Below, one piece after another: positions 14,890-24,279 of a stretch of DNA of 32,096 nt. The position numbers were made by a program, and so were the translations under genes. A model generated the notes under the pieces. That model was not told the origin of the DNA and did no database searches. It saw nothing but the letters and a program-made list of their open reading frames with translations. Each line of letters starts with the position of its first letter. Position 1 is the stretch's first letter. Origin of the DNA: a bacterium (GTDB lineage: Bacteria > Myxococcota_A > UBA9160 > UBA4427); the NCBI GenBank assembly GCA_030432735.1, contig JAUIMK010000012.1, positions 1 through 32,096 on the forward strand. Direction: 5' to 3'.

Positions 14890-16146
14890 CTAGTCGGCGT
14901 GCGGGCGAAGGCGATAGCGGATCGGCAGGTGCTTGAGGCCGGGGACCAGGTTGGAGGCCGTGCGTTCGGCCGCTCCGACCTGCTCCACGTGCTCCACCCG
15001 CGAGACGAACTCCCGGAACATCGACTGCTGGGTCTTGCGTGCGAGATGTGCACCGAGACAGAAATGCTCACCGATGCCGAAGGCGAGGTGGGGGTTCGGG
15101 TGGCGGTCGATCCGGAACGCGTTCGGCGCCTCGAACACGTCTTCGTCGCGATTCGCCGACGCGTAGTACATGACGAGCCGGTCTCCGGCGCTCATCCGGC
15201 GTCCGCCGATCTCGATGTCGGAGGCGACCGTGCGCGCCATGGAGTTCACCGGCGTGACGTAGCGGAGGATCTCCTCGACGCCCGACTTCGTGTAGCCCGC
15301 CGGATCCGTCTTCCACTTCGCCAGCTGGTCCGGATGGTCGAGCAGCGCCTTCATGCCCCCGGTGAGCCCGCCGCGGGTCGTCTCGTGACCGGCGATGAAC
15401 ATCACGAGGCAGTAGCCCAGCGTGTCGATCTCGTTCATCGGCTCGCCGTCGACCCGCGCGTTGGCGAAGAGGGAGACCAGGTCGTCCTGGGGCGTCTTGC
15501 GCCGGTCGTCGAGGATCTTCTGGAAGTAGCCGGCGAAATCCATCGCCGCCGACATCACCGACTCCTGCGCGCTCATGCCGGGCCGTTGGAACTCCGGATC
15601 GTCACGGCCGAAGATCTCGTTCGTCGTCTTGAGTACGAAGGGCTCGTCTTCTTCGGGCGCACCGAGGATCCGACAGATGACCGCGAGCGGGTGGAGGGAG
15701 GCCACGTCGGTGACCCAATCCGCTTCGCCCTCTTCGCCGAGCGCGTCGACGAGTCGAACCGCGACCTGCTCGATCATCCCGTCCCAGCGCCCGAGGCTCC
15801 GCGGCGTGAAGAATCGGCTCGCGACGGCGCGGTACTTGCGGTGGTCGGGGTTGTCCATCTCGATGATCGTGCGCATCTGGACGCCGGACCGTTCGCGATC
15901 GAGTCCGTCGAGTCGCTCGAAGTTGATCCCGTCCTTGTTGAGGAAGGACTGCGGGTTCTTCGAGATCTGCACGATGTCCGCGTAGCGCGTGACGGCCCAG
16001 AACGGCGGCCACCCCTCCGGCTCGAAGCGTTCGATCGGCGCGGCCTCGCGGAGCGCCGCCCATTCGCCGTGCGGGTAACCCCGCTCGGCATAGCTCTCGG
16101 GCTCGACGAGATGGAGGGATTCGATGAGATCGGGGGCGGCGGCCAT
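14890..16146 (-). CDS. Cytochrome P450 (bacterial soluble class)
   Basis: A 418-residue protein. ATG 16146 is chosen because GCAGGAGACCGCCCG precedes it; a GTG at 16212 gives a 22-residue extension without such support. The I-helix AGHETT (252-257) supplies the acid/alcohol and Thr pair, the K-helix ExxR is E292-x2-R295, and the heme loop FGIGEHFCLGAH contains the thiolate Cys363. These are complete, so a working monooxygenase is expected; it needs a ferredoxin and reductase not found here. Overall form resembles the CYP families acting on steroids, terpenoids or fatty acids in actinobacteria and proteobacteria. The substrate is not deducible. Confidence 0.95.
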   Translation of the reverse strand: MAAAPDLIESLHLVEPESYAERGYPHGEWAALREAAPIERFEPEGWPPFWAVTRYADIVQISKNPQSFLNKDGINFERLDGLDRERSGVQMRTIIEMDNPDHRKYRAVASRFFTPRSLGRWDGMIEQVAVRLVDALGEEGEADWVTDVASLHPLAVICRILGAPEEDEPFVLKTTNEIFGRDDPEFQRPGMSAQESVMSAAMDFAGYFQKILDDRRKTPQDDLVSLFANARVDGEPMNEIDTLGYCLVMFIAGHETTRGGLTGGMKALLDHPDQLAKWKTDPAGYTKSGVEEILRYVTPVNSMARTVASDIEIGGRRMSAGDRLVMYYASANRDEDVFEAPNAFRIDRHPNPHLAFGIGEHFCLGAHLARKTQQSMFREFVSRVEHVEQVGAAERTASNLVPGLKHLPIRYRLRPHAD

Positions 16147-16275
16147 CGGGCGGTCTCCTGCGGGCGGACGGATCGGACGGACGTCGGACCCACGCGCCCG
16201 ACCGATCGTCACTCTACTTCAGGGTTCCTGTCGGCGGAACGCGACCGCTCCCCGAGCCGAAAGTAGCCGCATCGG

Positions 16276-18278
16276 TCAGCTGGCTTCTGGCGTGTACCAG
16301 ATCGGCGAGGTCCAGGCGCGCTCCTGCTGGACGTCCTGCATCAGGTCGTCGTCGCAACCCGCCGGCCGGTCGCCCCCGGGCAGCTCGAGGCATTGCCAGG
16401 TGTGGTAGCGGCAGCTCGGGTTCTCGACCGCGCGCGCGTAGTAGACCGCTCGACGCGCGGGATCGAAATCCGGGTCGCGCCAGACGCCGCAGAGCGCGTC
16501 GTGCCCCGGCCCTCGCGGCGCACAGGTCGCCGGGTCGACGTCGGCGCCGTTCGGCCCACCGGCCACGTCGACCACCGATTCGTGCACGTCGCCGTCGTCG
16601 TCGACCCAGCCCTTCACGATCTGGAGGCGCTGGAGAAGAGATCCCGGCGCGCCCACACCGCGAAGGTCGGGCCGCCCTCGCCCACTCGTTTCGGCAAATC
16701 GCCGCCCATCGGGACCGCCAGGTCGCCGCGTCCGAGCACGTCCCCCACCACGTCTTCCCCGCCGCAGAGTCCCGGCTGGAGTCCCCAGCCCCCGTAGAAG
16801 CGCGGCTCGATCCGCGGGCCGCTCGTCCCGAAGACCTCCTTGCGCTGCATCGCATCGAAGATCGCGTCGCGCGCGTTCTCTTCGGCCCAGACCCCGATCA
16901 GACCGCCGGGACCGTTGCTGTAGTTGCCCATCCCCGAATCGCCGGACCGCAGCCTCGCCTCGGGCGAGCCGTCGGCGATCCCCAGGTGGCCCGGCCAGCT
17001 CCGCTCCTCGACGCCGCCGGCCATCGCGTTGTGGGTGTCCGTGCTCGCCATCAGGCCGAACTTGAAGGGGTTCACCCCGATCCGCGCTTCCTCGGCGAGG
17101 CCCTCCGCGAGCGCATAACGGACGTAGCTTCGACGTGAGAGACAGTTCGGGCCGAGGTGCGGCACCGTGTCCTGCAGGAAGCCGTCGTAGCATTCGCCCG
17201 GTGGATCGTCGCCATTGCGGGCGCGGAAGGCGCTGTTCTCGAACTTCTCGAAGTCGCAGAGTGCGTCGTCGACCCCGATCACGCCGGGCACGCCGCGGCG
17301 GCACTCCGAGTCCCCCTTGTGCTGCATGATCTCGACGATCGGCTCGATCCGGATCCGCAGCCGCGCACGGGCGGCCTCCTCTTCGGAGGAGTTCGTGCCC
17401 GGGTAGTCGACGTTGAACATGCGACCGTTGCTGATGTTCGAGTTGTGCGGGATCGCGATCGCCTCGCAGCCGGACCCGGACTCGTTGCACCCGGTGTCGA
17501 GCAGCGACCAGAGCTCCCACTCCCGCTGGACGTCCATGTAGCTGACGGGCCGCTTCGGGACGGCGCTGCCTCGAAAGATCACGTTGCGATGGAGGTTCGA
17601 GCCGAGTCGGAAGGAGCTGTACTCGTACGCGATGAAGGTCGTCCGCTCGCACGCGGCGCTCGTGTCGTTCCACTTCTCCGCGGCGGCGATCGTCTCCGCC
17701 CAACCCTTCTCCAGGGCCGCCGCACATCGCGCGCCATCCTCGCCGCAGATCTCGACCTCTCTCGACGGGAACGGGTGCATGATCTTGAAGCCGAGGGGCG
17801 AGTCCGTCGGCGCGGTCGCGTCCCGGATCGCCCGGCACGTTTCGGTGTAGTAGGCGGGCGAGATCTCGTCGGTGCAGAGGAGCTGCTCGCCGAGGAACTC
17901 CGCGTGATCCGTGACGGCGGCGAAGTCCAGCGGCCGGTCGATCCGCGCCCGGCGTGTCCCCTGCCCGTTCGCGTCGTTCGGCGGCAGCAGGATCTCCCCT
18001 CCGAACGCGTATCGATAGGCCCCGTCGGGCCGGACCCGGAGGTCGTAGTTCCAGGCATCCGACGACAGCATCGTATGCACGTGGAGATCGCCCCAGAGCG
18101 CCATCTTCCGTTCGTCGCGGTGGGCGCAGGGCGCTCGGGCCGGCGTCTCAAGCCCGTCCGGCACGGCGAAGCGCTCGGGATCCGGCGCCTCGTCGCTGCA
18201 CCCGGTCGAGCCCACGAGCCAGAGCGCCAGGAACAGGGCACTCCGCACGATCCGAGCGCGTCCTCTCTGCTCGTCCAC
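16276..18278 (-). pseudogene. DUF3604 lipoprotein gene, broken by one frameshift
   Basis: A GTG start at 18278 follows GGGAGGTGGATCG. The frame encodes a lipoprotein-type signal (LFLALWLVGSTGC, Cys27), then DUF3604: GDLHVHTMLSSDA (63-75), VTDHAEF and ASTDTHNA, which look like PHP-type metal-binding motifs. This frame stops at 16614. The conserved family ending (QRLQIVKGWVDDDG, then DPDFDPARRAVYYARAVENPS) continues without interruption in the -1 frame to a stop at 16276. Adding one base near 16628-16643 (for example turning GATCTCT into GATCCTCT) would restore a 667-residue protein, and the total length (2003) is one base short of a multiple of three. DUF3604 function is unknown. This is a true mutation or a sequencing error; no slippery heptamer is seen. 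Confidence 0.85.
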
Positions 18279-18454
18279 CGATCCACCTCCCACGCCCGGT
18301 CTTGCCGGACGAGGGGAGCGTAGAGGAGACCGCTCGGCGAACAAGCGATCGGGAATCGGGGCCTCCGGAGCGGCGCGCGCGCGAGCCGCGCCGCCTCCGA
18401 AACGCGCCCGGTCCGCAATTCGCTGGCGACTGCCGCTCCGGAGCCGTCCGCGGT

Positions 18455-19984
18455 TCAGAGACGACCGCGCAGGGCGGCCGCGAGCAACACCCCGGCCGCG
18501 GCGAGCTGGACGATCACGAGCGGCAGCCCGATCACGATCGAAGCCGCCTGCAACGCGCCCAACCCTCCGAGGACGAGCAGGATCGCCGCGACCGCCGCGA
18601 CGGCGATTCCCCAGAAGACCTTGGACGAGGGCGTGCCCGCCGTGCCCATCAGCTCGCAGAGCACGAGCGTCGCCGAGTCGAGGCTCGTGATGAGCCACGT
18701 GAAGAGGAGGAAGCAGGACACGGCGACGAGCGCGGTCGCCCACGGTCCCGAGGCCAGCTGCTCGATCACCGCGACCAGACCGAGCGCGTAGTCGGTCTCG
18801 ACCGCACGAGAGACCGCCCCCTCGGCCGCGCGGTCCGCGAAGAGCGCCGTCCCCCCGAAGAGCCCCATCCAGACCAGCGTCACCGCCGTGGGCGCGAGGG
18901 TCACGCCGACGATGAGCTCGCGGATCGTGCGTCCGCGGGAGATGCGCGCGATGAAGAGCGAGACGAACGGGGTCCACGCGAGCCACCAGGCCCAGTAGAA
19001 GAGCGTCCAGTCCGCCTGCCAACGCCGCGCCGCCTCCGTCTCCCCGACGTAGAGCCCGAGCGACGGCGCGGACACCACGTAGTCGACGAAGCTCGACCCG
19101 ATCAATGCGAGCACCTCGGCGCTCGGTCCGAGCAGCAGGAACGCGAACATCAATCCGACGCTCACCCAGGCGTTCACCGACGAGAGCCAGCGGATCCCCC
19201 GCGCGACGCCCGAGAGCGCCGACGCGATCCCGAGCACCGCGACCGCGGCGATGATCCCGACCTGCACGCCGACCTCGAGCGGCGCCCTCGCGTCTCCACC
19301 GAAGAGCGCGGCCAGCGTCGCGTGCATGCTGCTCGACGAGAGGCCGATCGACGTCGCGACCCCGCACACGGTCCCGAAGATCGCGAGCAGGTCGAGGGTC
19401 GCGCCGGGGAGCCCGCGCGCCATCGTCGCGGCGGGCGTCGCGGCGAGGATCTCGCGAAAGCGGAGGGGCGCCCCGGCACGATGGACCGGGATCGCGATCG
19501 CGAGGGCCGCCAGGACGTAGAAGCCCCAGCCATGGATCCCCCAATGGAACATCGTGATCCGCAGCCCGGACCGTGCTGCCTCCTCGGGCGAGGCGTCGCT
19601 CGCGAGGAAGGGGTTCGAAGCCGCGTGCAGGAGGGGCTCCGCCGTCGCCCAGTAGAGCACGCCCGAGGCGAGCCCTGCGGAGAAGAGCATCGCGAGCCAG
19701 CTGCCCGTCCCGAACTCCGGTCCTTCGTCGTCGGCGCCCAGCCGCAGCTTCCCGATCGGGTGGAGGGCGAGGATCGCGAGAACCACGAGACAGAGGTTGG
19801 CCGACACGACGAAGAGCAGGTCGCCGGAGGCGAGCACCGCGGCGCGGGCGGCGGCGAGGGCCGGCTTCGCGCGGTCGAGGTCCGCGAGCGCGAGCAGGAC
19901 GACGAGCGATACGCCGGCGCCGGCGACCCGGGCCGTCGCGTTCGGAAGGCCGATTCGCGACAGGAAAGCGTCGGCACCTTGCAT
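18455..19984 (-). CDS. BCCT family (betaine/carnitine/choline) transporter
   Basis: The 509-residue protein has about twelve membrane helices. The BCCT core signature is WTLFYWAWWLAWTPFVSLFI followed by ARISRGRTIRELIVG. The glycine-containing unwound helix region and GTGSWLAMLFSAGLASGVLY are also recognisable. Members take up betaine-type osmolytes or carnitine by Na+ or H+ symport, or by exchange. N- and C-terminal extensions are short, so the osmosensing tail of BetP-type members is absent. ATG 19984 begins the frame. It is upstream of the DUF3604 gene with a 176-base gap and may be transcribed alone. Substrate unknown. Confidence 0.93.
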   Translation of the reverse strand: MQGADAFLSRIGLPNATARVAGAGVSLVVLLALADLDRAKPALAAARAAVLASGDLLFVVSANLCLVVLAILALHPIGKLRLGADDEGPEFGTGSWLAMLFSAGLASGVLYWATAEPLLHAASNPFLASDASPEEAARSGLRITMFHWGIHGWGFYVLAALAIAIPVHRAGAPLRFREILAATPAATMARGLPGATLDLLAIFGTVCGVATSIGLSSSSMHATLAALFGGDARAPLEVGVQVGIIAAVAVLGIASALSGVARGIRWLSSVNAWVSVGLMFAFLLLGPSAEVLALIGSSFVDYVVSAPSLGLYVGETEAARRWQADWTLFYWAWWLAWTPFVSLFIARISRGRTIRELIVGVTLAPTAVTLVWMGLFGGTALFADRAAEGAVSRAVETDYALGLVAVIEQLASGPWATALVAVSCFLLFTWLITSLDSATLVLCELMGTAGTPSSKVFWGIAVAAVAAILLVLGGLGALQAASIVIGLPLVIVQLAAAGVLLAAALRGRL

Positions 19985-20057
19985 GCGGGCAACCTAGCAG
20001 GCTCGCCCGCGGCCGTAGAGCGAGGCGCGGCGCGCATCGCCCGGGTGGACCGGTCGA

Positions 20058-20894
20058 TCAGCGCGCGGCGAGCATCGCCACCGCGAAACGATCGATCTCC
20101 GCGCGAATCGCGTCGACGTCCGCGGTCCCCAATCCGACGACCAGCTCGCCCACACCGGCGTCCGCGTACTCGGCGATGCTCCCCGGATGGACCTGACTCA
20201 TGTCGACGCGAACCGAGACCCGGCGCGCGACGTCGGGACGGCCTGCCGCGGTGGCCTCGTCGCGTAGATAGGTCATCCGATCGCGCACTCCGTCCGGTGA
20301 GAGCATCAGCGGATGCCAGCCGTCCCCCAGTCGCGCGACCCGCCGCAGCGCGGCCCGTTTGTTGCCCCCGACGAGGATGGGGGGATGCGGTCGCTGGACG
20401 GGCTTCGGCGAGGAGATCACGTCCTCGAACGCGAAATGCGCCCCGTCGAAGGTCGCCTCCTCTTCGGTCCAGAGCTTCCGCAGCACTTCCAGGAATTCGT
20501 CCGCATAGCGCCCGCGTCCCCGATACGGCACGCCCATCGCCTCGTTCTCGTCCGGCAGACTGCCGACGCCGATGCCGACGACGAGTCGCCCCTGCGCGAG
20601 CTGGTCGAGCGTGGCGAGCTCGCGCGCCAGGACCATCGGATGGAGGTAGGGCAGGACGAGCACGCTCGTCCCGAGTCGCGCATGGTGGGTCTTCGAGGCG
20701 AGCCAGGTGAGCAGGATCAGCGCGTCGTGATACGGCCGCGTCCCGAGGCGCTCGCGGACGTAGCCCGAGTTGATCACGTGGTGGTTGACCCAGAGCGAGT
20801 CGAAGCCCGCGGCCTCGGCATGCACGCCGACCGAGATCACGTCGTAGGGATCCTCGACGCCCACGTGGTTCGGCAGGACGAACCCGAAATCCAT
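20058..20894 (-). CDS. LLM-class flavin-dependent oxidoreductase (F420-type)
   Basis: The 278-residue protein starts at ATG 20894 after GGGGAGAACGC. It has the bacterial luciferase-like TIM-barrel pattern: MDFGFVLPNHVG, FDSLWVNHHVI, RLGTSVLVLPYLHPMVLARELATLD, GRLVVGIGVGSLPDENEAMGV, and PHPPILVGG in the later part. This matches the TIGR03619/F420-dependent N5,N10-methylene-H4MPT reductase-like group, enzymes using F420 or FMN. F420 use is common in actinobacteria and some proteobacteria, but no F420 biosynthesis gene is in this window. It is divergent from a SnoaL-like gene, sharing a 207-base promoter region. Substrate unknown. Confidence 0.9.
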   Translation of the reverse strand: MDFGFVLPNHVGVEDPYDVISVGVHAEAAGFDSLWVNHHVINSGYVRERLGTRPYHDALILLTWLASKTHHARLGTSVLVLPYLHPMVLARELATLDQLAQGRLVVGIGVGSLPDENEAMGVPYRGRGRYADEFLEVLRKLWTEEEATFDGAHFAFEDVISSPKPVQRPHPPILVGGNKRAALRRVARLGDGWHPLMLSPDGVRDRMTYLRDEATAAGRPDVARRVSVRVDMSQVHPGSIAEYADAGVGELVVGLGTADVDAIRAEIDRFAVAMLAAR

Positions 20895-21101
20895 GCGTTC
20901 TCCCCTGGCTGCCGTCGATGCGCGACGGGGACGATAGCCGGCTTCGAGGGCGCTCCGCGGGCGCGGATGCCGCGAAGGGGGCGGGTCGGAAACCCCGGCG
21001 TGATGGGGTACACCCTGACCAGCGCTTCGACGCTGCCCTGCGAGCGAACCACCGGAGCGACGCCCGACGACGAGCGTCGCGGCCCCCAGGAGATTCTCCC
21101 C

Positions 21102-21530
21102 ATGCCCACCTTCGACCGTGCCGAAGTCGAGGCCGCCTATCACCACTTCGTCGAGGTCGGCGACTCCGGCGACTGGAGCGCCTGGGCCGACCTCCACAGC
21201 GAGGACGGCGTCTGGGTCGAGCACCACCTCGGGACCTTCCACGGACGCGAAGCGATCCGGAAGGCGATCCTCGACGTGATGAAGCCCGTCCCGATGATGG
21301 TCTTCCCGGTCGAGTGGCACGTGATCGAAGGGAACCGGGTCGTCTACTACCCGTGGCAGGTCATGCCCGATCCCGCAGGCGGTGAAGCGGTCCATCGCTT
21401 CGGCTGCGTGACGATCCTCGAGTACGCGGGAGACGGCCTCTTCTCCTTCCAGGAGGACCTCTACAACCCGCGCGAGGCCCAGCAGGTCATGAAGCGCTGG
21501 ATGGAGGCGGGCGGGAAGCTCGCCGGCTGA
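21102..21530 (+). CDS. SnoaL-like / nuclear transport factor 2 family protein
   Basis: A 142-residue protein. The ATG at 21102 follows CCAGGAGATTCTCCCC, which settles it against an in-frame ATG at 21003. The first helix (VEAAYHHFVEVGDSGDWSAWADLHSED) and the strands ending in FGCVTILEYAGDGLFSFQEDLYN are typical of the SnoaL_2/NTF2-like cone fold. These bind small hydrophobic ligands and act as isomerases, hydrolases or accessory proteins. HHF at residues 14-16 and Glu/Asp residues in the pocket could be functional, but catalysis is unproven. It is divergent from the LLM oxidoreductase, and a shared small-molecule pathway is plausible. Confidence 0.85.
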   Translation: MPTFDRAEVEAAYHHFVEVGDSGDWSAWADLHSEDGVWVEHHLGTFHGREAIRKAILDVMKPVPMMVFPVEWHVIEGNRVVYYPWQVMPDPAGGEAVHRFGCVTILEYAGDGLFSFQEDLYNPREAQQVMKRWMEAGGKLAG

Positions 21531-21631
21531 GGCGCGCTACCCCACCCTCGCTTCCGCCGAGTCCCCGGGCTGTTATCGTCCGCATCGCGAATCGCGCCGA
21601 TCCGCTTCCCGTCTCGCCCCCCTGCCGCCCC

Positions 21632-22360
21632 ATGTCGAACCCGACCATCGACCCAGAGCAGCGACGCCGCTTCGACGCCGCGGAGAAGATCCGCATCCAC
21701 GAGTCTCCTCTCGTGCGACCGGCGCTGCGACCGACCGAGTCCTGCCTCCGAGCCCACTTCGAGGGGCCGGTCGGCCTCGAGGCGCGAGAGCTCGAGAACC
21801 CTCACCTCGAGCCGAGGGTCACGCCCGAGGCGCGCGCGAAGGCGATGCCGGCTTCGGTTCTGCTGGGCGTCGTGCTGCGCGAGCCGGAGCCGACACTGAT
21901 CGTCACCCAGCGCCATCACGGGATCTCGTTCCCCGGCCACTGGGTCTTTCCGGGAGGACGCGCCGACCGCGGCGACGCGACGCCGATCGACACGGCGATC
22001 CGCGAGGCGGAGGAAGAGATCGGCCTCGACCCGGGTCGCGTCGAGGTAATCGGACGCCTCGGCGACTACGTGAGCCACAGCGGCTTCCGCGTCGCGCCGA
22101 CCGTCGCCCTCGTCCGCCCGCCGATCGACCTCCGTCCCCAGCCGGGCGAGGTCGAGACCATCGCCGAGGTGCCCCTGTCGGCCCTGACCGACCCGGCCCA
22201 CTACTTCCTCTTCCGGTTCGCGGACCGGAAGGACCGGGCACATTTCGCGCTCGACTTCCCCGACGACCCGGAGCGCGCGGGCCTGATGCTGACCGGCGTG
22301 ACCGTCTCCATCGCGATCGGCTTCTACGGCGAGCTCCTGCGCGGACAGGGGCTCGCGTAA
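21632..22360 (+). CDS. Nudix hydrolase, CoA-pyrophosphatase-like
   Basis: The 242-residue protein contains FPGGRADRGD at 109-118 and TAIREAEEEIGL at 124-135, a Nudix box in the spaced form used by NUDT7-type and bacterial CoA diphosphatases, with the metal-binding Glu cluster REAEEE. In that group CoA is split to 4'-phosphopantetheine and 3',5'-ADP. The N-terminal ~75 residues are an extension with no clear domain. The start at ATG 21632 has no strong Shine-Dalgarno. It lies upstream of the small membrane protein and NfeD/SPFH genes on the same strand. Function as CoA or acyl-CoA hydrolase is inference. Confidence 0.88.
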   Translation: MSNPTIDPEQRRRFDAAEKIRIHESPLVRPALRPTESCLRAHFEGPVGLEARELENPHLEPRVTPEARAKAMPASVLLGVVLREPEPTLIVTQRHHGISFPGHWVFPGGRADRGDATPIDTAIREAEEEIGLDPGRVEVIGRLGDYVSHSGFRVAPTVALVRPPIDLRPQPGEVETIAEVPLSALTDPAHYFLFRFADRKDRAHFALDFPDDPERAGLMLTGVTVSIAIGFYGELLRGQGLA

Positions 22361-22391
22361 CCGCCATGCCGTGCCGCGCGTAGTCTCGACC

Positions 22392-22628
22392 ATGCCGAGC
22401 GAGCCGACTGAGCCGACCCCGATCGAGCCGCCCCGCGTGAACGCCGTCGGCGTGACCGAAGTCCCCGACGACTTCGCGCGCGCACCGCGGCGCTACCCGA
22501 TCGCCCTGCGCTGCTTCGCGGCGGTGCTCGCCCTCGTCTTCGTGCTGGTCGTGCTCGGAACCGGGGCGGCGAGTCTCGCGACCTGGTGCCTGACGAGCGA
22601 CGCGGGCGCGCCCTTTCCGTTCCGCTAG
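22392..22628 (+). CDS. Small single-helix membrane protein, uncharacterised
   Basis: A 78-residue frame with a Pro/Glu/Thr-rich cytoplasmic N-terminus (SEPTEPTPIEPPRVN) and one hydrophobic helix (about 40-65, CFAAVLALVFVLVVLGTGAAS). ATG 22392 is chosen; a GTG at 22371 adds 7 residues. No Shine-Dalgarno is obvious. Position between two same-strand genes and tight spacing (31 bases from the Nudix stop) support a real gene, but I recognise no family. Confidence 0.5.
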   Translation: MPSEPTEPTPIEPPRVNAVGVTEVPDDFARAPRRYPIALRCFAAVLALVFVLVVLGTGAASLATWCLTSDAGAPFPFR

Positions 22629-22667
22629 CCCCCTCCCCCGTCCGACCGATCCGGGACACGGCCTTCC

Positions 22668-22678
22668 TATGTTATGTT
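22668..22678 (+). promoter_or_regulatory. Possible -10 element of the NfeD/SPFH genes
   Basis: TATGTTATGTT is a rare AT-rich run 31 to 41 bases before the NfeD start codon. Either TATGTT copy could be a sigma-70 -10 box. No convincing -35 box lies 16-18 bases upstream, so this is tentative. Confidence 0.35.
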
Positions 22679-22708
22679 CGGTCCGCGTCCCTACCGAAGG
22701 AGGATCGC

Positions 22709-23143
22709 ATGCCCTGGTGGGGTTGGGTCACCGTCGGCGCGCTGCTGCTCGTCGCCGAGATGGCGATCGTCGATCTCGAGTTCTATCTGGTCTTCCTCGG
22801 GATCTCCGCGCTCCTGACCGGGCTCGCCGTGCTCGGTGGGGTGGACCTGCCGATCTGGGGTCAGTGGTTGCTCTTCGCACTGCTCGCCACCGCTTCGTTC
22901 GCCTTCTTCCGTCCCGCGCTCTACGGCCGCCTGCGCCCCCCGGCGCAGGGCGAGATCCGCGAAGGCCCGACCGGCGACCGGGGAATCGCGGAGGCGGCGA
23001 TCGCCCCGGGAGACCGCGGCCCGATCGCGCTCCGCGGCTCGACCTGGACGGCCCGAAACGTCGGTGACGCCCCGATCGCGGCCGGGGGCGCCTGCATCGT
23101 CGAACGTACGGAAGGGCTCGTCGTGGACGTCCGCGCCGAGTAG
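22709..23143 (+). CDS. NfeD family membrane protein
   Basis: The 144-residue protein starts at ATG 22709 after GGAGGATCGC. It has two or three helices (WWGWVTVGALLLVAEMAIV, YLVFLGISALLTGLAVLGG, WLLFALLATASFAFF) and then an OB-fold domain (about 84-144, ending in ERTEGLVVDVRAE). This is the short NfeD type, paired with stomatin/SPFH proteins in many bacteria and found in membrane microdomains. The next gene is such an SPFH protein, 91 bases downstream, so the classic two-gene unit is intact. NfeD usually modulates the SPFH partner; biochemical activity is unclear. Confidence 0.88.
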   Translation: MPWWGWVTVGALLLVAEMAIVDLEFYLVFLGISALLTGLAVLGGVDLPIWGQWLLFALLATASFAFFRPALYGRLRPPAQGEIREGPTGDRGIAEAAIAPGDRGPIALRGSTWTARNVGDAPIAAGGACIVERTEGLVVDVRAE

Positions 23144-23234
23144 GCCTCGCCCCCCTCCGCCGAGACGACTCGCGCTCGAGGTCGGCGGACACTCTCACCA
23201 CCGGCTCGGAGTCCCGAACCAGGAGATCGCCCTC

Positions 23235-24203
23235 ATGGAACTCTTCACCATCGCCGTCATCGGACTCGTCGTCCTCGCGATCGTCGTGATCGCGAAGACC
23301 GCGACGATCGTCCCCCAACAGCACGCCTACGTGATCGAGAACCTCGGGAAATACAGCCGGACCCTTCGCGCCGGCTTCCACATCCTGATTCCCTTCATCG
23401 AACGCATCGCCTACAAGCACTCGCTCAAGGAGATGGCGATCGACATCCCCGAGCAGATCTGCATCACGAAGGACAACGTGCAGGTCGGCGTCGACGGCGT
23501 GCTCTACATGCAGATCCTCGACCCCGAGCGCGCCTCCTACGGCATCCAGGACTACATCTTCGCGATCGTGCAGCTCGCGCAGACGACGCTTCGCAGCGAG
23601 ATCGGCAAGATCGATCTGGACCGGACCTTCGAAGAGCGCGCGCTGATCAACGGCAACGTCGTCAGCGAGGTGGACGTCGCGAGCGATCCCTGGGGCGTGA
23701 AGGTCCTCCGCTACGAGATCCGCAACATCAACCCGCCCGCCGACGTGATCGAAGCGATGGAGAAGCAGATGCGCGCGGAGCGCGAGAAGCGCGCGGTGGT
23801 CCTCGAATCCGAAGGCGTGCGCGACGCGGAGATCAACCGCGCCGAAGGCCAGAAGCAGAAGGTCATCAAGGAGTCCGAGGCGAAGCGCGAGCAGCAGATC
23901 AACGAGGCCCAGGGCGAGGCCGCGGCGATCGAAGCGGTCGCGACGGCGACGGCCACGGGTCTTCGCGAGGTCGCCTCCGCCGTCGAGGCGCCCGGCGGGC
24001 GAGAAGCGATGCAGCTCCGCGTCGCCGAGCAGTACGTCGCACAATTCGGCGAGCTCGCGAAGGAAGGCAACAGCCTCGTGATCCCGGCGAACCTGAGCGA
24101 CGTCGCCTCGATGCTCGCGATGGCGACCCGGATCGTGAAGGACGAGGACGGATCCGACGCCCGCGCGCCGAGGCCGATGCGGCCGCGGCCCCCGACCGAC
24201 TGA
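23235..24203 (+). CDS. SPFH/stomatin-like (band 7) membrane protein
   Basis: The 322-residue protein starts at ATG 23235 after AGGAGATCGCCCTC. An N-terminal membrane helix (4-20) is followed by the SPFH domain (VPQQHAYVIENLGKYSRTL, GFHILIPFIERIAYKHSLKE, NVQVGVDGVLYMQILDPERA). A coiled-coil rich in Glu/Arg/Ala follows (about 180-260, EKQMRAEREKRAVVLESEG). Members oligomerise into large rings in membranes and scaffold proteases or lipid domains; paraslipin/QmcA types are closest. It is the usual partner of the upstream NfeD protein. It converges with the RecQ gene, and a GCCGGC-TCGC-GCCGGC hairpin lies in the 76-base gap. Confidence 0.93.
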   Translation: MELFTIAVIGLVVLAIVVIAKTATIVPQQHAYVIENLGKYSRTLRAGFHILIPFIERIAYKHSLKEMAIDIPEQICITKDNVQVGVDGVLYMQILDPERASYGIQDYIFAIVQLAQTTLRSEIGKIDLDRTFEERALINGNVVSEVDVASDPWGVKVLRYEIRNINPPADVIEAMEKQMRAEREKRAVVLESEGVRDAEINRAEGQKQKVIKESEAKREQQINEAQGEAAAIEAVATATATGLREVASAVEAPGGREAMQLRVAEQYVAQFGELAKEGNSLVIPANLSDVASMLAMATRIVKDEDGSDARAPRPMRPRPPTD

Positions 24204-24279
24204 GCCGCGCGCTCTCTCCGTTCGTCCGCCGGCTCGCGCCGGCCACGGACTGGCGGCGCTGAACGGTCGCGCGCTTCGC

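Noticed and set aside
16614-16645. Programmed -1 frameshift in the DUF3604 gene
   Set aside because: No X-XXY-YYZ slippery site and no downstream stem is visible at the crossover. A single-base loss explains the data better.
16614-19544. A very long open frame on the minus strand running upstream of the DUF3604 gene through the BCCT region
   Set aside because: The part above 18278 is a shadow of the BCCT gene in another frame, with Arg/Gly/Asp-rich nonsense. The true start of the DUF3604 gene is GTG 18278, with its own Shine-Dalgarno and signal peptide.
17954-20710. Very long plus-strand open frame opposite the DUF3604 and BCCT genes
   Set aside because: The same high-GC effect: low-complexity Arg/Glu/Asp translation and no recognisable motif, opposite intact genes.
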